Shown: positions 44,421 through 53,171, numbered from the stretch's first letter. The stretch: DNA of 64,000 nucleotides from Methylobacterium sp. J-078 (GCF_022829285.1 NZ_JAKSYI010000076.1:1-64000); one strand, 5' to 3'. A program made the numbers and translations. Notes: generated from the letters alone by a model not told the origin.

Positions 44421-44445
44421 CGATCCCGTGGGACTGACGATCCCG
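44412..44445. repeat. 17 bp tandem duplication at the kinase stop codon
   Basis: CGGGACTGACGATCCCG (44412-44428) is followed at once by TGGGACTGACGATCCCG (44429-44445), one mismatch. The first copy contains the TGA stop of the LOV kinase. Each copy has a CGGGA/TCCCG-type palindrome. It looks like a recent duplication; loss or gain would move the distance to the next gene by 17 bp. Confidence 0.8.
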
Positions 44446-44471
44446 GAGGAGCTTTTCGCGGCCTGACGCGT

Positions 44472-44909
44472 ATGGCTCCCATGGCAGGTTCAGATCCGTC
44501 GCCGTCCCCGTTCGCCCTCGTCGTCGAGGCAAACATCCTCGTGCGGATGGACGCCGTGAACATCCTCGAGGATGCCGGCTTCCGGGTCCTGGACGTGGCG
44601 ACGGGCGACGAGGCCATGAGGCTCCTGCACCAGCACGGCTCCGCCTTCACGCTGTTGTTCACCGCCGTCGGCCCCACGGGCCCGCAGGACGGGTTCGCGC
44701 TGGCACGCATGGCCGCCTCGGATCACCCGCATATCAGCGTCGTCGTGGCGTCGGGCCACGACAAGCCCGGTCCGGGCGACCTGCCGGATTCGGCCTGCTT
44801 CATCGAGAAGCCGTTCAGTGCCGGCATCGTCCGCGAACACCTCCAGCGGCTCATGCCGGACGACCGGAAGCCCGCCCCCTTGCGCGCAAAGCCCGTCCCG
44901 ACGCACTGA
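44472..44909 (+). CDS. Receiver-domain protein lacking the phospho-acceptor Asp
   Basis: 145 aa. The fold is that of a response-regulator receiver: FALVVEANILVRMDAVNILE, TGDEAMRLLHQHG, ISVVVASGH and the conserved Lys in FIEKPF. The phospho-acceptor position is Ala65 (LLFTAVGPTGPQDGFALA, where LxDxxMP is expected) and the acidic pair is reduced to Glu19-Ala20-Asn21. It should not be phosphorylated in the normal way. It follows the LOV kinase and could bind it as a phosphorylation-independent modulator. ATG 44481 is an alternative start. Confidence 0.82.
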   Translation: MAPMAGSDPSPSPFALVVEANILVRMDAVNILEDAGFRVLDVATGDEAMRLLHQHGSAFTLLFTAVGPTGPQDGFALARMAASDHPHISVVVASGHDKPGPGDLPDSACFIEKPFSAGIVREHLQRLMPDDRKPAPLRAKPVPTH

Positions 44910-44983
44910 GCGCGTGCGGAACGGCGGGGCAGCGGATGCGCCCTCCCTCCGGTGACGCGACGCGGACAGGTTCGGGGCTCCCC

Positions 44984-46135
44984 ATGGACGGGAACGAAGC
45001 GGGTCGGGTGCTGATCGCCGGGGGCGGCATCGCGGGGCTCGCCATGCGGCGGGCGCTGCGACGCGCCGGGATTCCCGCGCTCACCCTGGAGCGGCGCCGG
45101 GAACCGGCGGATGGCGGCCTCGCCATCAACCTGCCGGGCAACGCGGTCCGGGCGCTCGCACGACTCGGCCTCGCCGAGGCCCTCGGCGGCGTCGGCGCCC
45201 CCGTTCGCCGGCGCGAGTACCGCACCGAGCGGGGGCAGCTGCTCTTTTCCGTCGACGAGGCGGCGTTCTGGGGGGCCGAGGCGGGGCCTCGCTGCGTCCG
45301 GCGCGCCGACCTGGCGCGTCTCCTGACCGGAGACGGGCCGGCCGACGACATCCGGTACGGATGTGCGATCGCGGCGATCCGGCAGCAGGCGGACAGCGTC
45401 ACCGTCGCCTGCACGGACGGGACGACCGAATCCGGAGGCCTGCTCGTAGGCGCGGACGGCGTGCATTCCCGGGTCCGTGGCGACGTCTTCGGAGTGCAGG
45501 CCCTCGGCGCGGCGCTGCTGGCTCCGGCGAGCTGGCGCTTCATGGCGCCCAATCCCGGCGTCGATGCCTGGACGCTCTGGGCCGGATCGGGGGGCCTGTT
45601 CCTGCTGATCCCGGTCGACGCGGACGAAGTCTACGGGTGGGTCTCGGTCGGCGGATCGGGCGCGCGGGGGCATGACCTCGCCGCGGCGCGCGGAGTCTTC
45701 GCCGCCTTCCCGGCCCCCGTGCGCGACACCCTCGACGCGGTGCTGGCCGATTCCGGGCGCGTCCATCATTCGCCCCTTGAGGAGGTCCGGATTCCCGGCT
45801 GGACACGGGACCGCGTGGTGCTGGTTGGGGATGCCGCGCACGCCACGGCCCCCGTCTGGGCGCAGGGCGCCGCCCTCGCCCTGGAGGATGCGCTGGTCCT
45901 GGCCGCCCTGCTGGCGGAGCGCACCGACTGGCGCACGGTCGGTCCGGCCTACGAGGCCCTGCGCCGGCCCCGCGTGGCCCATGTCCAGGCCATGACCGAC
46001 CGCCTGTCGCGGACCGCCCGGATGCCGGGCTGGGCCAGGAACCTCGTGCTCCCGGTGCTCGGACCCCGCAGCTACCGCGCCACCTACGCGCCCCTGCGCA
46101 TCGCTCCGCCCGGTCCGGCCCGGACGCGGAATTAA
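44984..46135 (+). CDS. FAD-dependent monooxygenase (aromatic hydroxylase-like)
   Basis: 383 aa from ATG 44984; ATG 44936 is possible. The FAD motifs of group A flavin monooxygenases are all present: VLIAGGGIAGLAMRRAL (GxGxxG), LLVGADGVHSRVRGD (DG motif) and RVVLVGDAAHATAPVWAQG (GD motif). It would hydroxylate a small aromatic or similar compound with NAD(P)H. It sits between signalling genes without an obvious pathway partner. Confidence 0.92.
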   Translation: MDGNEAGRVLIAGGGIAGLAMRRALRRAGIPALTLERRREPADGGLAINLPGNAVRALARLGLAEALGGVGAPVRRREYRTERGQLLFSVDEAAFWGAEAGPRCVRRADLARLLTGDGPADDIRYGCAIAAIRQQADSVTVACTDGTTESGGLLVGADGVHSRVRGDVFGVQALGAALLAPASWRFMAPNPGVDAWTLWAGSGGLFLLIPVDADEVYGWVSVGGSGARGHDLAAARGVFAAFPAPVRDTLDAVLADSGRVHHSPLEEVRIPGWTRDRVVLVGDAAHATAPVWAQGAALALEDALVLAALLAERTDWRTVGPAYEALRRPRVAHVQAMTDRLSRTARMPGWARNLVLPVLGPRSYRATYAPLRIAPPGPARTRN

Positions 46136-46192
46136 CCGTCCGCTTACCGAAACCCGGGAGGGTGCCGCTCCGAATTGGCCCAAGGAGACAGC

Positions 46193-46474
46193 ATGTCCGA
46201 GACGATCGACACCGTTGGCGTTGCCGGCGACCGTATCCGCTCGATCATCGAGCGCGTCGAGAAGGTGGAGGAGGAGATCAAGGAACTCATGGAAGCCAAG
46301 AAGGAGATCTTCCTGGAAGCCAAGGGCGAGGGCCTGGACGTGAAGATCCTCAAGGAGATCCTCAAGCTGCGCAAGCTCGACCAGGACGCGCGCGACGAGC
46401 ACGAGACGCTGCTCGACGTCTACATGCGCGCCATGGAGGCCCCCACCCCCGCCCCGATGGCGGCGGCCGCCTGA
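46193..46474 (+). CDS. gapR: GapR nucleoid-associated protein (DUF2312)
   Basis: 93 aa from ATG 46193 (AAGGAG site). The sequence has the GapR pattern: VAGDRIRSIIERVEKVEEE, IKELMEAKKEIFLEAKGEG, LDVKILKEILKLRKLDQDAR and the DEHETLLDVYMRAM end. In Caulobacter this small coiled-coil protein forms a clamp on overtwisted, AT-rich DNA ahead of replication forks and helps topoisomerases. A short Pro/Ala tail follows. It is its own transcription unit by spacing. Confidence 0.95.
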   Translation: MSETIDTVGVAGDRIRSIIERVEKVEEEIKELMEAKKEIFLEAKGEGLDVKILKEILKLRKLDQDARDEHETLLDVYMRAMEAPTPAPMAAAA

Positions 46475-46792
46475 GAGCCGCCCGGACCCGGCCTCAGGGC
46501 ACCGAAGGATCGGGCTCGGACGCCGGCGCGCAAGACCCGCGTCGACGCCCAAACCGTCGCCATCGGCGCAGCGAACGTCCGGCCCGGGCAAGCGCCGGCC
46601 CCCGGGGGCACCACGAACACCCTTCGCGCCCGGGGCGCGGGCCGCGTAACCTTGCGGCAGGGCACCGCGTTGCATGTCGCGCCACCTGAGGCCAAACGCC
46701 GGCATGCCCGTCCTCGAACCGCACCCGCGTCCACCGGAATCCCCCATGGCTCGCCACCGGGCCCCCGCATCCGTCGGGCGGAGCGTGCTGCC
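46475..46792. other. Intergenic region, 318 bp
   Basis: This lies between gapR and the hybrid kinase. An in-frame extension of the kinase up to 46652 exists but has no ribosome site and an atypical composition. No terminator or RNA gene is recognised. Confidence 0.45.
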
Positions 46793-49240
46793 GTGAACGA
46801 CCCCCTGGCGTTCCTGGCCGGCGGCGGCGAGGCCGCGCGCATGATCCGCGCGCGGGACTGGACGGGCCACCCCCTGGGGCCGCCCGAGACCTGGCCCGCG
46901 GAATTCCGTGCCGCGCTCAGCCTCGTCCTCAACTCGCCGGAATCGATGATCCTGGCCTGGGGGCCGGACCTGCACTTCTTCTTCAACGACACCTACTTCC
47001 CGCTGCTCGGGCCGCGTCTCGCCTGGGCGATGGGCGAGCGCTTCGACGTGGTCTGGGCCGATGCCCTGGATCAGGCCAGGCCGATCATCGCGGACGCCCT
47101 CGCGGGACGGGCGAAGCGCTTCGTCGACCTGCCCTGGACGCTCGATACCGACCGGGGCCAACGCGAGACCTGGTGGTCGTTCTCCTATTCCCGCGTCCTC
47201 GACGCGGACGGCGACGTCGCCGGCCTCTTCATCGTCACGAACGAGACCACCGCGCGGGTGCTCGGCGACGCGGCCCTGCGCGAGAGCGAGGAGCATTTCC
47301 GCCAGACGGTGGAGCTGAACCCGCAGGTCCCGTGGACCTGCGATCCGGACGGGAACATCACCTCCTACTCGAACCGCTGGCTCGAACTCACCGGCCAGGC
47401 CCCGGGCGAGCCGGACGGCTCCGGCTGGCTCCAGGCGCTGCACCCCGACGACGTGCCCGAGACCCTGCGCGTCTTCGCGGACGCGCTGGCCTCGGGCGAA
47501 CCGGTCGATGTCGACTATCGCCTGCGCATGGCGGGCACCGGCACGCACCGCTGGATGCGGGCTCGGGCCCGGCCCCGCCGGAACGAGGCGGGCGCCATCG
47601 TCCGGTGGTACGGGGTGGTCGAGGACGTCCACGACCGCAAGCTCGCCGAGGCGGCGTTGCGCGAGATGAACCGGACGCTGGAACGCCGGGTCGAGGAGGC
47701 CCTCCTCCAGCGCAAGCTCTGGGCCGATGTGTTCGAGACCACCGACGCCCTCGTCGGGGCGCTGGGCACCGATTTCCGGATCCTAGCCGCCAATCGCGCC
47801 TGGATCACGGAGTTCGAGGCCATCTTCGGTGTCCGTCCGCGCATCGGCGACGACCTGCGCGATCTCCTGGCGCACGTCCCCGAGCTTCTCGCTCCCCTGC
47901 AGGCGACCTGGGAACGGGCGCTCGCCGGCGAGGCCTTCACGCTGACGGAGGCCTTCGGCGATCCCGACCGCAAGCGCCCCTGCTACGAACTCAAGTTCAC
48001 GACCCTGCGCGACGCGGACGGGCGCCGGATCGGCGCCTTCCAGTACGCCCAGGACATCTCGGAGCGCCTGCGGGCCCAGGAGCGGCTCGCCCGCACCGAG
48101 GAGGCGTTGCGCCACGCCCAGAAGATCGAGGCCGTGGGCCAGCTCACGGGCGGCGTGGCGCACGATTTCAACAACCTCCTGACCATCATCCGCTCGTCGG
48201 TGGAGTTCCTGCAGCGGCCGGACCTCGCCGAGGCGCGGCGCGCCCGCTACCTCACGGCGGTGAGCGACACGGTCGACCGGGCCGCGAAGCTGACGAGCCA
48301 GCTCCTCTCCTTTGCGCGCCGGCAGGCCCTCAAGCCCGAGATCCTCGACGTCCGCGAACGCCTGCACGACGTCGCGGAGATGCTGAACGCGGTGACGGGC
48401 GCGCGCATCCGCATCGTCACGCGGGTGCCGGACGAGCCCTGCCACGTCCGGGCCGATCCGAGCCAGTTCGAGACCGCCCTGGTCAACCTGGTGGTGAACG
48501 CCCGCGACGCCATGGACGGCGAGGGCACCCTGACCCTGCGCCTCGCCCGCGGCGCCCACCTGCCGAGCATCCGGGGCCACGCGGAGGCGGCGGGGCCCTT
48601 CGCCGTGCTCTCGGTCACGGACGAGGGGGCGGGCATCCCGCCCGACCTGATGGACCGGATCTTCGAGCCCTTCTTCACGACCAAGGAGGTCGGACGCGGC
48701 ACCGGGCTCGGCCTCAGCCAGGTCATCGGGTTCGCCAAGCAGTCCGGCGGCGACGTCGACGTGGCGAGCGCGGTCGGCCAGGGCACCACCTTCACCCTCT
48801 ACCTGCCGCAGGTCGAGGCCCCGGAATCCGAGGTTCTGCGACCCGCACGGGAGTCCGGCGCCCCGGGCGCGGAGCGGAGCCTGCGCGTCCTCGTCGTGGA
48901 GGACAATCTCGAGGTCGGACGCTTCTGCACGCAGCTCCTCGAGGATCTCGGGCACGCGACGGTCTGGGCGCACAACGCCGAGGCGGCGCTCGCCGAGATG
49001 GCGCACGGCTCCGCCCGCTTCGACGCGGTGTTCTCGGACGTGGTGATGCCCGGGATGGGCGGCATCGCGCTGGCGCGGCGCCTGGCGGTGGACCACCCGG
49101 GGCTGCCGGTGATCCTGACCACGGGCTACAGCGATGCCCTGGCCCGGGACGATACGCACGGCTTCCACCTCGTCCGCAAGCCGTACTCCACCGGGCAGAT
49201 CGCGAACGCCCTGCGCAACGCCCTCGCGCGGCCGCGATGA
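46793..49240 (+). CDS. PAS hybrid histidine kinase with C-terminal receiver
   Basis: 815 aa from a GTG at 46793. Three PAS-like sensor regions (~10-155, ~165-285 with PAC, ~305-430) are followed by a HisKA domain with His457 in LTGGVAHDFNNLLTI, an ATPase domain (NLVVNARDAMDGEG, DEGAGIP, GTGLGLSQVIGF) and a receiver with phospho-Asp749 in AVFSDVVMPGMGG. No membrane segment is seen, so it senses a cytoplasmic signal. The phosphate may go on to another protein from the receiver. This HDFNN type is common in rhizobial and methylobacterial genomes. Confidence 0.93.
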   Translation: MNDPLAFLAGGGEAARMIRARDWTGHPLGPPETWPAEFRAALSLVLNSPESMILAWGPDLHFFFNDTYFPLLGPRLAWAMGERFDVVWADALDQARPIIADALAGRAKRFVDLPWTLDTDRGQRETWWSFSYSRVLDADGDVAGLFIVTNETTARVLGDAALRESEEHFRQTVELNPQVPWTCDPDGNITSYSNRWLELTGQAPGEPDGSGWLQALHPDDVPETLRVFADALASGEPVDVDYRLRMAGTGTHRWMRARARPRRNEAGAIVRWYGVVEDVHDRKLAEAALREMNRTLERRVEEALLQRKLWADVFETTDALVGALGTDFRILAANRAWITEFEAIFGVRPRIGDDLRDLLAHVPELLAPLQATWERALAGEAFTLTEAFGDPDRKRPCYELKFTTLRDADGRRIGAFQYAQDISERLRAQERLARTEEALRHAQKIEAVGQLTGGVAHDFNNLLTIIRSSVEFLQRPDLAEARRARYLTAVSDTVDRAAKLTSQLLSFARRQALKPEILDVRERLHDVAEMLNAVTGARIRIVTRVPDEPCHVRADPSQFETALVNLVVNARDAMDGEGTLTLRLARGAHLPSIRGHAEAAGPFAVLSVTDEGAGIPPDLMDRIFEPFFTTKEVGRGTGLGLSQVIGFAKQSGGDVDVASAVGQGTTFTLYLPQVEAPESEVLRPARESGAPGAERSLRVLVVEDNLEVGRFCTQLLEDLGHATVWAHNAEAALAEMAHGSARFDAVFSDVVMPGMGGIALARRLAVDHPGLPVILTTGYSDALARDDTHGFHLVRKPYSTGQIANALRNALARPR

Positions 49241-49340
49241 CGATGCGCGCTCCGGGAGGCCGGCCCCGGCGACGGATCGCGGGGCAGGCGCGCGCGACCC
49301 GCTCCATGGTATGGCTCGGCGAGACCGTGGCTCGGCAAGG

Positions 49341-49376
49341 CATGGACACGGGCATGGACACGGGCATGGGCACTGG
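49341..49376. repeat. 12 bp tandem repeats upstream of the phytochrome gene
   Basis: Unit CATGGACACGGG at 49341-49352 and 49353-49364, then CATGGGCACTGG (two changes) at 49365-49376; further GGCATGGGCAGGGCATG copies lead to the ATG at 49409. The repeats end 32 bp before the start codon and could change the leader length by slippage. Confidence 0.8.
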
Positions 49377-49408
49377 CAAAACAGGGCATCATCCGGCATG
49401 GGCAGGGC

Positions 49409-52018
49409 ATGAGTGACGGCAACGAGGACTTTCCCGCCGGACCGGGTCTCGACACCCTGGCGGGTCGGATCGCCGACGCCCCCCGCGCCGCCCTGCGTGT
49501 CGACGCCGCCGGCCGCGTACTGGAGGCGAGCCCGGCCGCCGTCGCCCTGCTGGGGCGGGGAGGCGCGGCGCTGACGGGCCGGGACTTCTTCCGGGACCTC
49601 GTCCCGGGAGCCGACGTCCCCCGCGGGCGCGGGCGCTTCCTGGCCGGCCTGCGCCGGGGCGGGGTCGATCTGCACGGGCGCTTCGCCCTGGACCGCACTT
49701 CGGGACCGGTCCGGTTCGACCTGCGGGCCGTCTCGGAGGCCTCGGGGACCGGAGCCCTGATCGGCCTGAGCCCGCCCGAGCGCGCCTCCGGTCCGGGCGC
49801 CGGCGACGCGGTCGTGCTGCGCCGGAAGCGGGCGCAGGCCGTGGATGTCTCGGCCTGCGAGCTCGAGCCGATCCACGTCCCGGGCTCGATCCAGCCCGAT
49901 GCCGTCCTCCTGGTCGCGGAGCCCGCCGGACTGACGGTCCTCGCCTGCAGCGCCAACGTGGCGGAGGCGTTCCCCGGGGCGGGGCCCGCCCTCCTCGGGC
50001 GCCCCATCCTCGGGCACGCTTTGGACGGCCTCCTGTCGAAGGCCTTCGTGGCCGACCTCCGCGTCGCCCAGGCGGAGGATCGCCTCGGCGACGGCCGGAC
50101 CGTGTCCGGGACCGTGCGCCTCGACGGGGAGGGTGGCTCCGCCTTCCGCGCCGTCGCGCATGCCCAGGGCGGGCGCATCCTCGTCGAACTCGAGGGCCTG
50201 CCGGACCGGCCCGGGGATTTCGGCCCGGCGGACCCCCTGGGGGCGGGGCCGGCGATGTCCCGCCTGCGGGCGGCCGGCAGCGTCGCCGAGGCCGCCGCCG
50301 CGACGGCGCGCGAGGTCCGGGCGATCACCGGGTTCGAGACGGTCCTGGTGTATCGCTTCGATGCGGACTGGAACGGCGAGGCCATCGCCGAGGACCGGGT
50401 GCCGGACTGGTCCCGCTCCCTGCTCGGCCTGCATTTCCCCGCCTCCGACATCCCCGCCCAGGCCCGCGCGCTGTACGTGCGCTCCCGCAGCCGGTTCGTC
50501 ACGGACCGCGATGCGGAGCCGGTGCCGATCCTCGGCGACGCCCGCCTCGCCGGAGACCCCGTCGACCTCACCTTCGCGCAGCATCGCTCGCTGTCGCCCA
50601 TCCACCTGGAATATCAGCGCAACCTCGGCGTCAACGGCTCGATGTCGGCCTCCATCATCGTGGACGGGACGCTCTGGGGCCTGCTGATCGGCCATCATCG
50701 CCGCCCGCACTACGTGCCGCCGGAGGCCCGGGCCTCGGCCGCCCTGCTGGCGGAGGCGCTGGCCATGCGCGTGCAGGAGATCGAGGGACGCCGCCTCTGG
50801 GAGGCGCAGCAGGCGCACCTGGCCGCCGAGGGCCGCCTCGTGCGCCGGCTGACCCGGTCCGACGACTACGTGGCGGCCCTGACCGCCGGCGAGACGACGA
50901 TGCTCGACCTGTTCGAGGCCAAGGGCGCCGCCGTGGTCTCGGAGGACCGCGTGACCGTCATCGGGGCGGCGCCCGCGCCGGAAGCGGTCCTGGCGCTGCG
51001 CGACTGGCTCCTCGCCGCGACGCCCTCGGACGGCACCGTGTACAGCACGCACGGCCTGCCGGCGGCCTACCCGCCGGCGGCCGCCTTCGCCGACCGGGCG
51101 AGCGGCCTCGTAGCGGTCTTCGTGGACGAGGCCCGGCGCAACCTCCTGATGTGGTTCAGGCCGGAGGTGCCCAGCACGGTCTCGTGGGGCGGCGACCCGC
51201 GCAAGCCCGTGGCGCCCGGCCGCGGCGCGGCGCCGGTGCTGCCGCGCCGCTCCTTCGAGCGCTGGGTCGAGGAGCGGCGCGGGCTGGCCGAACCCTGGGT
51301 CGCGTGGCAGCTCTCCTTCGCCGCTTCCCTGGCGGAGGTGGTGGAGGGCGTCGTCCTGCGCCAGCGCCGCACCATCGTCGAGCTGACGCGACTGCTCGCG
51401 GACAAGGAGCGGGCCCTCGAACAGAAGGACGTGCTGAGCCGGGAGATCGACCACCGGGTCAAGAACTCCCTCCAGATCGTGGCGGCCTTCCTGCAGATGC
51501 AGCAGCGCCAGACCCGGGATCCGGAGGCCAAGCAGGCCTTTGCCGAGACCTCCGCGCGCGTGATGAGCGTCGCGCGCGTCCACGACAGCCTCTACCAGGC
51601 CGAGAACGTCGAGGACGTCGACCTCGGCCAGACCATCGAGAGCCTGTGCCGCGACCTGTCCGGGATGGCGGGGGACGGCCAGACCGTGGGAATCACCGCC
51701 GACGCGAAGGTCATGGTGCCCTACCGCAAGGCGGTGGCCCTGTCGCTGATCGCCACCGAACTCGTCACCAACGCCTTCAAGTACGCCTCGCGCGAGTCCG
51801 GCGGCGGGCACATCGCCGTCAGCGTCAGCGACCAGGGCGGCGGCCGGGTGCGGGTGCGGGTCTGCGACGACGGCGAGGGCCTGCCCGAGGGCTGGGCCGA
51901 CCGCAAGCCGAAGGGGACCGGGCTCGGGATGAAGCTCGTGCGGGCCATGCTCGACCAGATCGACGCGACGCTCGAGGTCGCCAACGCCCCGGGGGCCTGC
52001 TTCACGGTCCACGCCTGA
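49409..52018 (+). CDS. PYP-like/bacteriophytochrome histidine kinase
   Basis: 869 aa. Residues ~10-122 align without gaps to photoactive yellow protein (GRVLEASPAAVALLGR, TGRDFFRDLVPGADVPRGRG) but the coumarate Cys is Gly67 and the Tyr42/Glu46 equivalents are Ala40/Ala44. Then comes a bacteriophytochrome: Cys150 in ACELEPIHVPGSIQP (biliverdin site), GAF with PASDIPAQARALY and SPIHLEYQRNLGVNGSMS, PHY with tongue WGGDP and PRRSFERW. The kinase is HisKA_2 type with His682 in IDHRVKNSLQIVAAFLQMQ and an ATPase domain ending GTGLGMKLVRAM. It should sense red/far-red light; the PYP part cannot carry coumarate. There is no receiver. Confidence 0.92.
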   Translation: MSDGNEDFPAGPGLDTLAGRIADAPRAALRVDAAGRVLEASPAAVALLGRGGAALTGRDFFRDLVPGADVPRGRGRFLAGLRRGGVDLHGRFALDRTSGPVRFDLRAVSEASGTGALIGLSPPERASGPGAGDAVVLRRKRAQAVDVSACELEPIHVPGSIQPDAVLLVAEPAGLTVLACSANVAEAFPGAGPALLGRPILGHALDGLLSKAFVADLRVAQAEDRLGDGRTVSGTVRLDGEGGSAFRAVAHAQGGRILVELEGLPDRPGDFGPADPLGAGPAMSRLRAAGSVAEAAAATAREVRAITGFETVLVYRFDADWNGEAIAEDRVPDWSRSLLGLHFPASDIPAQARALYVRSRSRFVTDRDAEPVPILGDARLAGDPVDLTFAQHRSLSPIHLEYQRNLGVNGSMSASIIVDGTLWGLLIGHHRRPHYVPPEARASAALLAEALAMRVQEIEGRRLWEAQQAHLAAEGRLVRRLTRSDDYVAALTAGETTMLDLFEAKGAAVVSEDRVTVIGAAPAPEAVLALRDWLLAATPSDGTVYSTHGLPAAYPPAAAFADRASGLVAVFVDEARRNLLMWFRPEVPSTVSWGGDPRKPVAPGRGAAPVLPRRSFERWVEERRGLAEPWVAWQLSFAASLAEVVEGVVLRQRRTIVELTRLLADKERALEQKDVLSREIDHRVKNSLQIVAAFLQMQQRQTRDPEAKQAFAETSARVMSVARVHDSLYQAENVEDVDLGQTIESLCRDLSGMAGDGQTVGITADAKVMVPYRKAVALSLIATELVTNAFKYASRESGGGHIAVSVSDQGGGRVRVRVCDDGEGLPEGWADRKPKGTGLGMKLVRAMLDQIDATLEVANAPGACFTVHA

Positions 52019-52153
52019 GGCCCGGCGGCCGCGTTCCGGAGCCGGTGCGATATCCGATTCGTGACACGGCGGCATGAAACGGGCCGGGGCCCGCGTCCGT
52101 TGCGCCTTCCGGAACACGGCCGAGCCTCCGGGTGTCGAGTTCTCCGGGTGGCC

Positions 52154-52465
52154 ATGACCGCGCAGATCATTCCCGTCGCATTCGCCAGCATTTTCGTGGC
52201 GGGTTGCCTGGTGATCCGGGCCCTGCAGCGCTGGTCGGACCTCGTCCTGGGGGGGCTCGCATGGGTCTTCGCGGCCGTCGTTCTCCTGCTCCTGGCCGAG
52301 ATCGCCGCGAACCACCTACCGCGCCCCGCTCCGGCGGCCGGCGGCCAGCCGCTCCGGGCCACGCGGGACGCCGCCGGGGCAGGGGGCTCTGGTCCCAACG
52401 GCCCGACGGAGATGCGGCCCCCACCCGCCGACCGGGCGACGATGACGATCACGGTCCAGGATTGA
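52154..52465 (+). CDS. Small membrane protein with Pro-rich tail
   Basis: 103 aa from ATG 52154. Two hydrophobic segments (IIPVAFASIFVAGCLVI and LGGLAWVFAAVVLLLLAEI) are followed by a 50-residue Pro/Gly/Ala-rich tail ending TMTITVQD. The family is not recognised. It precedes the Rmf-like gene on the same strand and could be part of a small-protein run. Confidence 0.5.
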   Translation: MTAQIIPVAFASIFVAGCLVIRALQRWSDLVLGGLAWVFAAVVLLLLAEIAANHLPRPAPAAGGQPLRATRDAAGAGGSGPNGPTEMRPPPADRATMTITVQD

Positions 52466-52532
52466 GCGTCCACGCGCGCGCGACGCGAACCATCCGGCGG
52501 ATCGGCCGTTTTCTGCGACCAGGAGGTGTTCC

Positions 52533-52715
52533 ATGACCGTCGTCGTTTCGAACAAGATCTGGCTGGAAGGCAGCGCGGCCAGGGCCGAGGGGAAGCTCCT
52601 CTCGGACAACCCCTATCCGGCCGGATCGCAGGAGAGCGCCGACTGGATCGACGGCTACACCACCATCGAGGCCGAACAGCTTGTCGCCGGCCCGGATGCG
52701 GGCGAGAACCTGTGA
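52533..52715 (+). CDS. Ribosome modulation factor-like small protein
   Basis: 60 aa with an AGGAGG site before the ATG. The core GSAARAEGKLLSDNPYPAGS and then ADWIDGY follows the Rmf/CrpP pattern (G-x-A-x3-G ... NPY ... S ... W-x2-G-Y). Rmf binds 70S ribosomes and dimerises them in stationary phase. Similar short proteins are common in alphaproteobacteria but most are untested, so ribosome binding is inference. Confidence 0.6.
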   Translation: MTVVVSNKIWLEGSAARAEGKLLSDNPYPAGSQESADWIDGYTTIEAEQLVAGPDAGENL

Positions 52716-52774
52716 CGCGAGAACACGTCACGGAAACGGTGACGTCCCGCGAATTCCTATGACATAAGCGCAGC

Positions 52775-52984
52775 ATGACCGAGCCGAGCACCAGCACCTA
52801 CCCCTACACCCTCGAGGTGGAGCCGAACCCGCGCGCCGCGGGCACGTGGCAATGGGCGATCCGGAAGCACGGCAAGCTGATCCAGCGCTCGGATCGAGCC
52901 CAGGTGAGCGAAGCCAAGGCGCGGGCGCAGGGCAGCGAGACGATCGAGAAGCTGCTGCACGGGGGCGACGAGGGGCGCTACTGA
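52775..52984 (+). CDS. Hypothetical protein, 69 aa
   Basis: A small soluble protein (YTLEVEPNPRAAGTWQWAIR, then a helical SEAKARAQGSETIEKLL). The pattern suggests a short beta-sheet and helix, as in small DUF proteins that accompany stress genes. It is 59 bp after the Rmf-like gene on the same strand. No function is assigned. Confidence 0.6.
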   Translation: MTEPSTSTYPYTLEVEPNPRAAGTWQWAIRKHGKLIQRSDRAQVSEAKARAQGSETIEKLLHGGDEGRY

Positions 52985-52991
52985 ACCGCCG

Positions 52992-53171
52992 TCATTCGGG
53001 CCGCCCGCCCTTGACCGACCCCGTCGTCACCGGCTCGACCAGGGCCGCCGCGAAGGGGTTGAGCCCGCGTCGATCCATGACGTTCGCCGAGTACAGGGAG
53101 CCGGCCGCGAGGAGGCCGATGGCCAGCGTCGCCTTCAGAAACGTCCAGAGCCGGTCGATGGCGGGTGGCAT
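52992..53171 (-). CDS. Small single-pass membrane protein, 59 aa
   Basis: A 59-codon frame: MPPAIDRLWTFLKATLAIG, then LLAAGSLYSANVMDRRG and a tail ending VTTGSVKGGRPE. One membrane segment and a polar C-terminal tail, a common layout for small alphaproteobacterial envelope proteins. It ends 7 bp from the convergent gene at 52775. The antisense frame at 52978 is less protein-like. Confidence 0.5.
   Translation of the reverse strand: MPPAIDRLWTFLKATLAIGLLAAGSLYSANVMDRRGLNPFAAALVEPVTTGSVKGGRPE

Noticed and set aside
47783..52315. A 1510-codon open frame on the minus strand across both kinases
   Set aside because: It is antisense to two well-supported kinase genes; its Arg/Gly/His-rich translation is the usual mirror of GC-rich codons. 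The same holds for the long antisense frames at 13267-16773 (+), 31432-35097 (-) and 26013-27938 (-).
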